A stretch of DNA of 46,701 bases from JAWLDB01 sp041686915 (GTDB lineage Bacteria > Bacillota > UBA994 > UBA5500), in contig JAWLDB010000006.1 in the NCBI GenBank assembly GCA_041686915.1, positions 1 to 46,701 on the forward strand. The letters are read 5' to 3'. Positions 1 through 7,857 of this stretch are shown in pieces; position 1 is the first letter of the stretch; every line of letters starts with the position of its first letter. The notes under the pieces were generated by a model. It was not told the DNA's origin. It made no database searches and worked only from the letters and a program-made list of their open reading frames with translations. The translations under genes were made by a program, and so were the position numbers.

Positions 1-1
1 A

Positions 2-76
2 GCTAGCCATTTGATTGAGCATGCCAAGAACTATGAGTCCCTGTGGCGGGAACGATACGCAGGTGACAAAGCATAA
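2..76 (+). CDS. C-terminal end of an unidentified protein (partial)
   Basis: An open frame enters from the left edge and ends at a TAA at 74-76, followed at once by a strong hairpin. The 24 visible residues (ending YAGDKA) are charged and look protein-like but are too few to assign a family. The gene's start is outside the window. The call rests on the open frame plus the terminator placed directly after the stop. Confidence 0.35.
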   Translation, partial: ASHLIEHAKNYESLWRERYAGDKA

Positions 77-77
77 A

Positions 78-105
78 TGAAAGGGAGCCGTGTGGCTCGC
101 TTTCA
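78..105. terminator. Bidirectional terminator between convergent genes
   Basis: A 12-position stem (TGAAAGgGAGCC / GGCTCgCTTTCA, one G-G mismatch) with a GTGT loop sits between the stop of the left-edge gene and the stop of hisS. It can serve both convergent units; the flanking T-tracts are short. Confidence 0.6.
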
Positions 106-112
106 TATTTCC

Positions 113-1369
113 CTAAGCGTCTTTCAGATACTCGGCTAGCTGCTGAAGTGAGACTTCCTGTTGGTCGCTGGTTTGCATGTTGCGCAGCATGACCACTCCC
201 CGCTCAAGCTCATCATCGCCAAGCATGGCTACATACTTTGCCCCGATCTTCCCAGCATACTTCATCTGTGCCTTGAGGCTCCGGCCAGCTAAATCCTTCT
301 CTGCGACGAACCCGGCTGAACGCAGTTCGGCCAACAGCTTCAGCGACTGAAGCGCTGCCTTCTCTCCTAATGCAGCAACATATACGTCGACAGCTTGTGC
401 TGCAGGGAACGAAAACTCTTCTGCTTCCAGCGCCAGGATAATGCGCTCGGTGCCGATGCCAAAACCGACCCCTGGCGTATCCGGCCCACCACAATCAGTA
501 ACTAGACCATTATAGCGGCCGCCACCACCGATGGCGCTCTGGGAGCCGATGCGCGTGCTGCGGAACTCAAAGGCCGTATTCGTGTAATAATCGAGGCCCC
601 TTACCAGACGCAAGTTCTCCTGGAAAGGTACCCCCAATACCGTTAGGCCTGCCTTCACTGCTTGATAGTGGTCGGCGCATTCACCGCATAGATAGTCTGC
701 CGGTGCAGGAGCTCCTTCCAGTTCGGCTTGGCAAGCTTCGTTCTTACAGTCCAGGATGCGCATCGGATTGCGTTCGAACCGGTCGCGGCAATCGCTACAC
801 AAGCGCGGCAGTCGCTCCTCCAGGAAGCTCTTTAGCGCATCCCGATGGTTGGGGCGGCATGCCGGGCAACCAATTGAGTTGATCAGCAGGTCAAACTCCT
901 GGAGTCCCAGCTTACGGTAGAAGGCATCAGCCAGGCTGATTACCTCGACATCGGCCTGAGGATGATTGCTGCCAAACAACTCTACGCCACATTGCTGATG
1001 TTGGCGCAAACGACCAGCCTGCGGTTTCTCATAGCGGAAGATCTGCGCTATATAGTACCAACGGGTAGGCTGTACCTGGGCATAGATTCCGTGCTCGATA
1101 AAGGCTCTGGCAACAGGAGCTGTTCCCTCTGCGCGCAAGGTGAGACTGCGCTCACTGCGGTCTAGAAAGGTATATGTCTCCTTTTGGACTATATCGGTTT
1201 GCTCACCGACGGCGCGCTTGAACAGTTCAGTATGTTCGAACATTGGGGTGCGGATTTCGTGGAAGTTCCGTAGCCGGCAGAGCTCCCGGAAGGTGTTTTC
1301 AACGTACTGGTACTTTTCAACCTGACCGGGTAGGACGTCCTGCGTCCCTCTGGGGACTGTGGTTAGCAT
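113..1369 (-). CDS. hisS: Histidine--tRNA ligase
   Basis: Class II aminoacyl-tRNA synthetase that charges tRNA-His with histidine using ATP, in the cytoplasm. The 418 residues are full length. Motif 2 lies near residues 111-127 (RYEKPQAGRLRQHQ), and the histidine-specific signatures LVRGLDYYTNTAFEF (~256-270) and GGGGRYNGL (~282-290) are intact. The insertion with paired cysteines (CPAC ~169, CSDC ~192, C..C ~229) is the form common in Gram-positive HisRS. The start is taken at the ATG at 1369 because AGGTGAG lies 6 nt upstream; a TTG one codon earlier is the alternative. It lies downstream of the DUF2953 and gerW-like genes on the same strand. No T-box element was seen in the 150 bp upstream, only a hairpin. 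aspS, a frequent neighbour in Bacillota, is absent from the window. Confidence 0.97.
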   Translation of the reverse strand: MLTTVPRGTQDVLPGQVEKYQYVENTFRELCRLRNFHEIRTPMFEHTELFKRAVGEQTDIVQKETYTFLDRSERSLTLRAEGTAPVARAFIEHGIYAQVQPTRWYYIAQIFRYEKPQAGRLRQHQQCGVELFGSNHPQADVEVISLADAFYRKLGLQEFDLLINSIGCPACRPNHRDALKSFLEERLPRLCSDCRDRFERNPMRILDCKNEACQAELEGAPAPADYLCGECADHYQAVKAGLTVLGVPFQENLRLVRGLDYYTNTAFEFRSTRIGSQSAIGGGGRYNGLVTDCGGPDTPGVGFGIGTERIILALEAEEFSFPAAQAVDVYVAALGEKAALQSLKLLAELRSAGFVAEKDLAGRSLKAQMKYAGKIGAKYVAMLGDDELERGVVMLRNMQTSDQQEVSLQQLAEYLKDA

Positions 1370-1476
1370 CAAACACTCACCTCTCGCTTTAGCACAGTAA
1401 AGATTATGTGTTTCATTTTATCGCATCAGCCAGGGGTAGACAAGCTAAGCCAGCTAATAGCAGGCTTACAGGCAAC

Positions 1477-1499
1477 AACCCGGGACTTTGTCCCGGGTT
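1477..1499. terminator. Perfect GC-rich hairpin between gerW-like gene and hisS
   Basis: A perfect 10-bp inverted repeat (AACCCGGGAC / GTCCCGGGTT) with a TTT loop lies 22 nt beyond the stop of the GerW-family gene. There is no proper T-run on the minus strand, so it may be a weak terminator or an attenuating or RNA-stabilising hairpin ahead of hisS. Confidence 0.45.
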
Positions 1500-1521
1500 G
1501 CTTTATGCGGTTAGCACCTTT

Positions 1522-1893
1522 TTACTCAGCCTGTGCTTCCCCTTCTTCCGACGGTGCATCAGCTTGCTGCTTCTTACCCTTAAGAAACGGAAGTTTTTCG
1601 AGCAGCCCTGGGAGCTTCTCCACAAGTTGCTGAATCCCACCGCCGTCCCCTTTTTCCAGAGACAGGACCGAGACTTCATCACGCCGCACCACAATCACCG
1701 CGATCGGCATGATATTGGCTCCGCCGCCACCGCCTGAGACACGAGCCTGGTCGTTTCCTCCCAGTCCAAAACCGAAGTTAGCCTTGATGATAGGCACCAG
1801 AGTGACATCACCCACTGTAATAGGTTCGCCGATTACTGTCTTGCTGGATATCATGTTTTCCAGCTGTTCGCCCAGAGTCTTTAGTTCTGGCAT
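1522..1893 (-). CDS. GerW/YtfJ-family sporulation protein
   Basis: A 123-residue protein of the GerW (YtfJ) family, which in Bacillus is made during sporulation and is needed for normal spore germination. The family hallmarks are the N-terminal helix, the TVIGEPITVGDVTLVPI stretch (~19-35), a Gly-rich loop (GFGLGGND, then five glycines ~54-58) and a hydrophobic strand followed by a charged, disordered C-terminus. Length is normal. GGGGGAAGTGAAG just upstream of the ATG provides the ribosome binding site. It directly follows, and overlaps by 86 bp, a DUF2953 gene; the DUF2953 (YtfI)-YtfJ pairing is conserved in Bacillota. Confidence 0.9.
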   Translation of the reverse strand: MPELKTLGEQLENMISSKTVIGEPITVGDVTLVPIIKANFGFGLGGNDQARVSGGGGGANIMPIAVIVVRRDEVSVLSLEKGDGGGIQQLVEKLPGLLEKLPFLKGKKQQADAPSEEGEAQAE

Positions 1894-2452
1894 TCTTCAC
1901 TTCCCCCTTTCGTTTTCTCCACCAAAGCTGCCGCACAGGCGGCTCCAACGCTACTCGTAAAAAAAGCACTATGCACTCTATTGGGTAGAGTTTTGCCTGT
2001 ATGATGCCTTCCAAATCAAAGGCAAATTCTTCGGCCATCGCTGCCGATAGCCTGATTGGGCGTTTGGGCCAGTCGTTCATTCCGCATATGGCGAACGTGT
2101 ATCCAAGCAGGGAGGGGTCGGAGAATAGCAGGTCAACGTCCAGAAAGTCGCAGCGTAAGTGTAGTGCGCGCCAGAAGCGAGGGACATACTTGCTGCCTAG
2201 CTGGTAGCACTGCGCAGGTGTAAGACTGAAACCTTTTGAGCGACCTGCTTCTGACGTTTTCTGCCCGGCCGACTTACTTCGCTTGCGTTTCTGCTTCTTT
2301 CTACGACTTTTACGCTGCATAAGCCAAAACAACCAATGAACCCGTATACTCGCTTTCCACTCCGAACCGGCAGAAAACAACACCTGTACCCTCAGAGGTA
2401 TTAATAGCAGTAATAGTAGTATGACCGGCAGAGCCAGCAACAGCCATGCCAT
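1808..2452 (-). CDS. DUF2953 (YtfI-like) membrane-anchored protein
   Basis: A 214-residue protein with one N-terminal hydrophobic segment (residues ~2-20), a basic linker (~47-65) and a C-terminal domain resembling DUF2953, a family of unknown function usually encoded beside YtfJ. The start at 2452 has GGAGGT 9 nt upstream. Its last ~28 codons run 86 bp into the GerW-like gene in another frame, which is unusual. Removing one G from the run of five G's at about 1902-1906 would make the frame stop at a TGA a few bases before the next gene, so the tail may be the product of an indel. Function is unknown. Confidence 0.8.
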   Translation of the reverse strand: MAWLLLALPVILLLLLLIPLRVQVLFSAGSEWKASIRVHWLFWLMQRKSRRKKQKRKRSKSAGQKTSEAGRSKGFSLTPAQCYQLGSKYVPRFWRALHLRCDFLDVDLLFSDPSLLGYTFAICGMNDWPKRPIRLSAAMAEEFAFDLEGIIQAKLYPIECIVLFLRVALEPPVRQLWWRKRKGEVKNARTKDSGRTAGKHDIQQDSNRRTYYSG

Positions 2453-2627
2453 AAAATTTAGACCTCCAACACCATGATTGTTTTACCAGACAAGTGGCTA
2501 TCCAGTATCTTCTTGCACAGAAGTAGCCCAAACTCCTGCTGCAGAAAGGTGAAATTACTCCTTTTAATAGCCCAAGTCCCCTGATGAATATGGTGTAGTA
2601 ATGCGAGCAGATAGGGAGGGACAGCCT

Positions 2628-4091
2628 GTGGTATATGATGTGTTGATAATCGGTGCCGGCGTGACAGGTTGCGCCATTGCCCGGGAAATGTCCCGATATG
2701 AGTTAACAATTGGGGTATTGGAACAAGGGTCGGATGTTGCCAGCGGCACCAGCAAAGCAAACAGCGGCATCATCCATGCAGGCTATGATGCCCCAACAGG
2801 TTCGCTGATGGCGAGGCTGAACGTGACTGGAGCCAGGCAGATGGAAAGAACCTGCCAAGAGCTAAGCGTTCCTTACAGAAGAACCGGTTCGCTTGTTGTT
2901 TCGAGTGACAGCCAAGCTGCTAGGGCAGAGCTGCAACGCTTGTTGCAGCAGGGCATCGCTAATGGAGTTACAGACCTGCGCCTTGTGACCAAAGAAGAAA
3001 TAAGCCGGTTGGTGCCAATGCTGAACCCTAATCTGGAGGTTGGGCTATACGCGCCGACTGCAGCAGTCGTCCCCCCTTACGAGTTGACCATTGCCCTAGC
3101 GGAAAACGCAGTTCAAAACGGAGTGAGTTTTCTGCTTGGGCGCAAAGTAACAAGCATGATACCTCAGCCTGATGCACTAGTAGTACACTCTGGAACGGAA
3201 AGATATGAAGCCCGGCTGGTGATCAATGCAGCTGGAGTATATGCTGACCAGGTTGCTGCTATGCTGCAGGACCGATCCTTCTCAATTATCCCCTATAAGG
3301 GGCAGGAACTCATTCTCGACAAGCAGTACGGCAAGCTGGCAGACCTGGTGGTTTTCCCATTACCCACGCCGGTCAGTAAGGGTATAGTGGTCGCCCCTAC
3401 TCCCTCCGGCAACCTGTTGATTGGGCCAACGGCAGAGATAGTTGACAACCCGTCGGATACCTCTACTACCCGGGAAGGGCAACTGCAGGTTCTGGATGCC
3501 GCCAGACATCTAATTCCGGCCATTAGCAGCAAGGGAGTTATCACGAGCTATGCCGGTTTACGGGCGGTGGCTGATACAGGCGATTTCATTATCCGCTCTT
3601 CGGAACAGTGCAAGCGCCTACTGCATGTAGCCGGAATCAAATCTCCCGGGCTGAGTGCGGTACCGGCCATAGCCGAAATGGTGATTGGTTTGATCTCCGA
3701 ACGGTTGCGGCTTACTCCTAAGAACACCTTCTGTCCGTTACGGAGCAAAGCGCCACGGCCCCTGGAAATCGGCTTGGCAAAATGGCACGAGTTGATCAAG
3801 CTTGACCCTGCGTATGGGCGGATGATCTGTCGGTGTGAGCAGGTTAGTGAGGGTGAGATTAGAGATGCTCTCAGGGGTGTGCTCCCACCTACCACAGTGG
3901 ATGGGCTGAAGCGGCGGCTGCGCGTTGGAATGGGCCGGTGTCAGGGAGGATTCTGCCTGCCGCACCTGATTTCACTGATAGCTGAGTACCGTGGATTAGA
4001 CGCCGCTGAGGTAACAAAACAGGGATCAGGCAGCGAGTTCATCCTGGGAAGAGTCAAGGCGAACCCAACAGGTGGTGATTATATTGAATAG
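2628..4091 (+). CDS. GlpA-like FAD-dependent oxidoreductase with C-terminal [2Fe-2S] domain
   Basis: A 487-residue flavoprotein of the anaerobic glycerol-3-phosphate dehydrogenase (GlpA/DAO) type. It has an N-terminal FAD dinucleotide motif (VLIIGAGVTGCAIA), the central DAO fold, and a C-terminal BFD-like iron-sulfur domain with CxC (MICRCEQV) and CxxxxC (GRCQGGFC) ligands. The likely reaction is oxidation of sn-glycerol 3-phosphate or another 2-hydroxy substrate, with electrons passed to the partner flavoprotein. The GTG at 2628 is preferred because AGGGAGGG lies 8 nt upstream; an ATG at 2601 is in frame but lacks a site. It overlaps or abuts the next gene and is first of a three-gene operon (with the NAD(P)/FAD oxidoreductase and DUF1667) known in Clostridia and Thermotoga. 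No glycerol kinase or glycerol facilitator is in the window. Confidence 0.88.
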   Translation: MVYDVLIIGAGVTGCAIAREMSRYELTIGVLEQGSDVASGTSKANSGIIHAGYDAPTGSLMARLNVTGARQMERTCQELSVPYRRTGSLVVSSDSQAARAELQRLLQQGIANGVTDLRLVTKEEISRLVPMLNPNLEVGLYAPTAAVVPPYELTIALAENAVQNGVSFLLGRKVTSMIPQPDALVVHSGTERYEARLVINAAGVYADQVAAMLQDRSFSIIPYKGQELILDKQYGKLADLVVFPLPTPVSKGIVVAPTPSGNLLIGPTAEIVDNPSDTSTTREGQLQVLDAARHLIPAISSKGVITSYAGLRAVADTGDFIIRSSEQCKRLLHVAGIKSPGLSAVPAIAEMVIGLISERLRLTPKNTFCPLRSKAPRPLEIGLAKWHELIKLDPAYGRMICRCEQVSEGEIRDALRGVLPPTTVDGLKRRLRVGMGRCQGGFCLPHLISLIAEYRGLDAAEVTKQGSGSEFILGRVKANPTGGDYIE

Positions 4092-5346
4092 GCTACAGGT
4101 AGAGCTCGCGATAGTTGGAGGTGGACCAGCCGGGTTGGCTGCAGCCCTTGGCGCCAAACAGGCGGGTTTAAAGAACATCTTGATTATCGAGCGAGATGCC
4201 CACCTCGGCGGGATCTTACAGCAGTGTATCCACAGCGGTTTTGGATTGCATATGCTGGGGACCGACCTGACAGGGCCTGAGTATGCTGAACACTTCATAG
4301 AGCAGGTAGTTGGCTCCGAAATTGAGTTGATGCTTGAGTCTATGGTAACTGGGCTTACTGCTCAGAGAGTGTTGACGGTGGTAAACCGGTACGGCGCGAC
4401 TAAAGTAACCACCCAGGCTGTGGTTCTGGCCATGGGGTGCCGCGAACGAGCGCGGGGAGCGATTTTGATACCTGGCAGCCGTCCGGCCGGTGTCTACACA
4501 GCCGGAACTGCCCAGAGGCTGGTCAACCTGCAAGGCTTTCTGCCAGGCCGTGAGGCAGTCATCCTTGGCTCTGGAGACATAGGGCTAATTATGGCCCGCA
4601 GACTGGTGCTTGAGGGCTGCAAGGTGAAGGCTGTGATTGAGGCTATGCCATGGCCAGGCGGCTTAACGCGCAACTTGGTGCAATGTCTGCATGACTATGA
4701 TATTCCTCTTTACCTGCAGCATACGGTGACCGCGATCCATGGATCTGGCAGAGTGAAGGCAGTAACGATTGCCCAGGTCGACGAGCAGTTGGCACCTATC
4801 CCTGGCACAGCTTTTGACTGCACTTGTGACACGCTGCTTTTGGCAGTTGGCTTGATACCTGAGAATGAGCTAAGCCTGCAGGCTGGCCTGATGATTGACG
4901 AACGTACCGGGGGACCTGTGGTTACTCCGAGCCGTGAGACATCCGCTCCAGGAATATTCGCCTGTGGCAACGTCTTGCAGGTGCATGACCTGGTAGATAG
5001 CGTTTCCCAGGAGGGCCTGGAGGCCGGGCGGGCAGCTGCAGCCTGGGTCCAGGGCAGGAGGGCAACGGCACGTAGCTATGGGATTGTCCCTGGGGAAGGT
5101 ATCAGGTCTTTGGTCCCTCAGCGTTATGATTATCCAACCTCGTCTGTTCTTAGCTTGGTAGGCAGGGTTACACATCCGATGCAGGATGCCTTGTTCACGG
5201 TGAGCCGGAAAGGGGTATGTGTGCATACAAGCAGGCGGAAGCATTTACGTCCCGGAGAGATGTTCTCGGTGCAGATACCTGCAGCCGCTTTGAACGATGC
5301 AGGTGACCTGGATGTTGCTGTCCGGGAGGTAGAGAGCCATGACTAG
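4084..5346 (+). CDS. NAD(P)/FAD-dependent oxidoreductase, partner of GlpA-like protein
   Basis: A ~420-residue pyridine nucleotide-disulfide-type flavoprotein. It shows the FAD motif AIVGGGPAGLAAAL at the N-terminus, a second nucleotide-binding motif VILGSGDIGLIMARR (~160) and the FAD/substrate-domain motif GIFACGNVLQVHD (~300). The HLGGILQQC stretch is typical of the partner subunit found beside GlpA-like dehydrogenases. It probably relays electrons from the GlpA-like subunit. Start choice: TTG at 4084 has AGGTGGTG ~6 nt upstream; GTG codons at 4072 and 4075 are possible. Either way it overlaps the end of the preceding gene, and it overlaps the following DUF1667 gene by 8 bp, so the three are translationally coupled. 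Confidence 0.88.
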   Translation: MNRLQVELAIVGGGPAGLAAALGAKQAGLKNILIIERDAHLGGILQQCIHSGFGLHMLGTDLTGPEYAEHFIEQVVGSEIELMLESMVTGLTAQRVLTVVNRYGATKVTTQAVVLAMGCRERARGAILIPGSRPAGVYTAGTAQRLVNLQGFLPGREAVILGSGDIGLIMARRLVLEGCKVKAVIEAMPWPGGLTRNLVQCLHDYDIPLYLQHTVTAIHGSGRVKAVTIAQVDEQLAPIPGTAFDCTCDTLLLAVGLIPENELSLQAGLMIDERTGGPVVTPSRETSAPGIFACGNVLQVHDLVDSVSQEGLEAGRAAAAWVQGRRATARSYGIVPGEGIRSLVPQRYDYPTSSVLSLVGRVTHPMQDALFTVSRKGVCVHTSRRKHLRPGEMFSVQIPAAALNDAGDLDVAVREVESHD

Positions 5347-5707
5347 CGTTCGTGAACTAATCTGTATCGTTTGTCCCCAAGGCTGCACGTTGCAGGCGGA
5401 ACATCAGGCCGATACTTGGACTGTGTCAGGATATGCCTGTAAGCGCGGCCTGCACTACGCCCTTGATGAGCTGGATGCGCCAAAGCGCATGGTCTCTACT
5501 TCACTGCCGGTTGTGGGCGGCGAGTATGCAATGGTGTCTGTTCGGCCAGACGCCCCCATTCCAAAAGATATGGTGATGACAGCTATGCAAAGCCTACAGG
5601 GAGTTTCCCTTGCAGCGCCTGTTAAGCGAGGCCAGGTCGTAATCGAAAACTGGCTGCAGATGGGAGTGAACCTGATCGCAACACGTACTGTTTACAAGGC
5701 ACGATAG
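5339..5707 (+). CDS. DUF1667 protein of the GlpA-like operon
   Basis: A 122-residue DUF1667 protein. The N-terminal CIVCPQGC motif and a further Cys at ~36 (YACKRG) suggest an iron-sulfur or metal site. The family is nearly always encoded as third gene after a GlpA-like dehydrogenase and an FAD/NAD(P) oxidoreductase, so it is inferred to be a subunit or electron carrier of that complex. Its ATG overlaps the upstream stop by 8 bp and a strong terminator follows 17 nt after its stop. The exact reaction of the complex is not shown by the sequence. Confidence 0.9.
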   Translation: MTSVRELICIVCPQGCTLQAEHQADTWTVSGYACKRGLHYALDELDAPKRMVSTSLPVVGGEYAMVSVRPDAPIPKDMVMTAMQSLQGVSLAAPVKRGQVVIENWLQMGVNLIATRTVYKAR

Positions 5708-5724
5708 TCTTCTTTCATACTTCC

Positions 5725-5755
5725 AGCCCGGGGTCTACCCCGGGCTATCGTTTTT
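5725..5755 (+). terminator. Rho-independent terminator of the GlpA-like operon
   Basis: The stem AGCCCGGGG/CCCCGGGCT with a TCTA loop (5725-5746) is followed by ATCG and five T's. It lies 17 nt after the DUF1667 stop. Confidence 0.9.
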
Positions 5756-5763
5756 CGGCCCCG

Positions 5764-5786
5764 GTGTATTAATAGTATAATACACT
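5764..5786. promoter_or_regulatory. Palindromic operator-like site 1 upstream of yxlE-like gene
   Basis: GTGTA-N12-TACAC dyad with TATTA/TAATA extending inward. It contains a TATAAT at 5776-5781 that could be a -10 element, though no good -35 is present. The half-sites resemble the AGTGTA/TACACT repeats bound by the GntR-family repressor YtrA in Bacillus subtilis. A second copy with the same N12 spacing lies about 100 bp downstream, nearer the gene. Confidence 0.55.
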
Positions 5787-5859
5787 ATGACAATAGGAGC
5801 ACGAGGGAGCTATTTTATCATAATCAGCCTAAATGGCCTGTAGATGACTGCGATCATCA

Positions 5860-5889
5860 TTGTAAAGTGTACTAGTACACTAGTATACT
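5860..5889 (+). promoter_or_regulatory. Promoter of the yxlEFG-like operon overlapped by operator site 2
   Basis: -35 TTGTAA (5860-5865), an 18-bp spacer and -10 TATACT (5884-5889). The spacer carries AGTGTA (5866-5871), then N12, then TATACT, repeating the half-site spacing of site 1, and includes the perfect 14-bp palindrome GTGTACTAGTACAC at 5867-5880. A protein bound here would cover the promoter, so repression is the natural reading. No regulator gene is adjacent. Confidence 0.6.
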
Positions 5890-5923
5890 CAGGTCGTAGA
5901 AATGAGTAAGGAGTGAATGAACA

Positions 5924-6121
5924 ATGACATTTGCCGAGATCCTTCCGATAGTCCTTCCCCTGCTGGGATTGCAGTTAATCCTCTTGGTAGCAGCCCTGAT
6001 AGATTGGACCCGTCGTGAACCCGAGCGCATTAATGGCCGCAAAAACGTCTGGCTGGCAGTTATCCTGCTACTGTCTATTCCTGGGCTAATCGCATACTTC
6101 GTCTTGGGACGCAGAGACTAG
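5924..6121 (+). CDS. yxlE: PLDc_N-type small membrane protein (YxlE-like)
   Basis: A 65-residue protein with two hydrophobic segments (residues ~5-26 and ~42-61) around a charged loop (DWTRREPERINGRKN), the PLD-nuclease N-terminal (PLDc_N) fold. In Bacillus subtilis YxlE is encoded next to the ABC exporter pair YxlF/YxlG and is thought to act as a negative regulator or accessory of that set. TAAGGAG lies 10 nt before the ATG. It is first in a three-gene operon behind the operator-bearing promoter, 34 bp ahead of the ATPase gene. Confidence 0.85.
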   Translation: MTFAEILPIVLPLLGLQLILLVAALIDWTRREPERINGRKNVWLAVILLLSIPGLIAYFVLGRRD

Positions 6122-6155
6122 CCTACACAATCGACCACAAGGAGAGTGAACCAAC

Positions 6156-7088
6156 ATGGCACAAATTGAAGTGAAGGGTCTGACTAAACGCTACGGTAGC
6201 GTAAAGGCCTTGAACGACTTGAGCTTCTCTGTCAGCGACAAAAGAGCGGTGGGTTTCTTGGGCCCAAACGGGGCTGGCAAGACCACGACCCTTCGCATTC
6301 TCACCGGACTGGCCAACGCCACTAGTGGCGAGGCACATGTCTGCGGGATAGATGTCAGGCGCAACCCACACGAAGTGCGCCGGCACATTGGTTATTTGTC
6401 GCAAAGCCCGGTGTTTTATAACTGGATGTCGGCAGTGGAGTTCATGCATTATGTCGGAAGCATCTTCGGTGTTCCAAGGGCTGAGGTGGCAAAGCGGTCT
6501 GAAGAGCTGCTAAAGCGGCTGGATATCTGGGAAGCAAGAAACCGCCGGATCGGAGGTTACTCTGGCGGAATGAAACAGCGCCTCGGGATAGCTCAAGCCT
6601 TGCTGAATAAGCCGGAGATAGTCCTGTTGGATGAACCGGTTTCGGCCCTCGACCCGATTGGCCGGCATGAAATCCTTAAGCTGATTGCTGAACTAAGTCA
6701 TGAAACCAGCATCTTCATGTCGTCACATGTACTCGGTGACGTGGAGCGGGTCTGCGACTATGTTATCATCGTCAACCGAGGCCAGGTTGCAGCCCAAGCC
6801 TCGATTAAAGAACTGAAAGAGAAATATACTACACCCACATTTGTGGTAGAGACAGACCAACAAGCAGATATAGGTGGCCTGATGGGTAGCGAGCCCTGGT
6901 TTGCCAATGCTCGCGAGGAAGGGCCCAACTGGCGCATAGCTGTAGATGATGTGCAAGCAGCGAAAGTACGCATCCCTACGCTGTTGCTCAATCAAGGGCA
7001 TACTTTCCGCCGTTTCGAGCAACTCGCGCCTAATCTGGAAGACATCTTCTTAAAGGTGGTGGCTGATAATGAACGCGCAGCTGACTAA
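6156..7088 (+). CDS. yxlF: ABC transporter ATP-binding protein (YxlF-like)
   Basis: A 310-residue ABC ATPase. Walker A GPNGAGKTT (residues 36-44), the signature YSGGMKQR (~135), Walker B IVLLDEPVSALDP (~153-165) and the switch histidine in SSHVLGDVERV are all present. The C-terminal ~85 residues are an accessory domain typical of drug or bacitracin-type export ATPases. It energises the permease encoded immediately downstream (20-bp overlap), most likely as a dimer with two permease copies. Its substrate is not evident. It is the second gene of the yxlEFG-like operon. Confidence 0.93.
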   Translation: MAQIEVKGLTKRYGSVKALNDLSFSVSDKRAVGFLGPNGAGKTTTLRILTGLANATSGEAHVCGIDVRRNPHEVRRHIGYLSQSPVFYNWMSAVEFMHYVGSIFGVPRAEVAKRSEELLKRLDIWEARNRRIGGYSGGMKQRLGIAQALLNKPEIVLLDEPVSALDPIGRHEILKLIAELSHETSIFMSSHVLGDVERVCDYVIIVNRGQVAAQASIKELKEKYTTPTFVVETDQQADIGGLMGSEPWFANAREEGPNWRIAVDDVQAAKVRIPTLLLNQGHTFRRFEQLAPNLEDIFLKVVADNERAAD

Positions 7089-7827
7089 AGAATTTCGCGA
7101 GATCATTCGCACCTGGAAAATCCTCATCGTCCCAATCGTGTTTGCTTTCCTGGCGGTAGGCCAACCGGTCACATATAAACTAATGCCGCTAATTCTAAAG
7201 AACGCCGGAAACATGCCCCCTGGAACGGTCATCGAGATTCCAGTCCCGTCAGCCGGCGAAGTCATGGCCTCGGTGATTAGGCAACTGGACGTACTCGGGT
7301 TGTTCATCATCGTGATGATTGTTATGGGCAGCATAGCTGGTGAACGTGTTTCCGGGGTAGCAGCCACAGTTCTCTCCAAGCCCCTTCGCTTGGGAAGTTA
7401 TATCGTCTCCAAGTTGATCGTTTACGGCATACTAGCTATCTTCAGCCTGTTCACCAGCCTGATACTGGCGGGCTATTACACTGGCTTGTTGATTGGCCCT
7501 GTCGATTGGGCGGCCATCCTGGCAGGAGGGGCAATCTATGCTATATATCTTGTGTTCGCAGTCGCCTTAACGATTATGTTCAGCACGTTCATGAAGAGCC
7601 CGTTGGCTGCTGGTGGGGCTAGCCTGGGAGTCATCCTGCTCGTCAACATGACAGCCCCGCTATTCCCATTTAAGAACTGGTTGCCGCCGGCACTTGGCGG
7701 TTACGCCGGGCAACTCATGGCAGGATCTCTCAGCGTCAACTTTCAGGGAGCGGCCTTGCTGACATTGGCGATTACCTTAGGATCAATTGCGCTAGGCTTG
7801 GAAATCTTCCGCCGCCAGGAGATATAA
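7069..7827 (+). CDS. yxlG: ABC-2 type transporter permease (YxlG-like)
   Basis: A 252-residue integral membrane protein of the ABC-2 family with six likely membrane segments. The N-terminal cytoplasmic start (TKEFREIIRTWKILIVPIVF) and the GERVSGVAATVLSKPLRLGSY coupling region (~85-105) are characteristic. It pairs with the overlapping ATPase gene. Together with the PLDc_N protein it forms a YxlEFG-like exporter. In Bacillus that set belongs to the sigY operon, but no sigma factor gene is present here. Substrate unknown. Confidence 0.9.
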   Translation: MNAQLTKEFREIIRTWKILIVPIVFAFLAVGQPVTYKLMPLILKNAGNMPPGTVIEIPVPSAGEVMASVIRQLDVLGLFIIVMIVMGSIAGERVSGVAATVLSKPLRLGSYIVSKLIVYGILAIFSLFTSLILAGYYTGLLIGPVDWAAILAGGAIYAIYLVFAVALTIMFSTFMKSPLAAGGASLGVILLVNMTAPLFPFKNWLPPALGGYAGQLMAGSLSVNFQGAALLTLAITLGSIALGLEIFRRQEI

Positions 7828-7836
7828 ACGGCTAAG

Positions 7837-7857
7837 GCCCTGCAGATGATGCAGGGC
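7837..7857 (+). terminator. Terminator-like hairpin after the permease gene
   Basis: GCCCTGCA/TGCAGGGC with a five-base loop, 9 nt after the permease stop, followed by a poor T-tract (TGTTTGCT). Confidence 0.6.

Noticed and set aside
1373..1521. Possible T-box leader ahead of hisS
   Set aside because: The conserved antiterminator (AGGGTGG...CCGCG) and specifier structures are not found; only a simple hairpin is present.
2458..2560. Short minus-strand frame reading FLQQEFGLLLCKKILDSHLSG and ending just before the DUF2953 start, with AAAGGAG upstream
   Set aside because: No ATG/GTG/TTG at a sensible distance from the site and no recognised family; it may be leader sequence of the DUF2953 operon.
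5867..5889. Nested ACTAGT repeats read as a possible CRISPR or iteron repeat
   Set aside because: Only two imperfect copies, fully explained as an operator dyad over a promoter.
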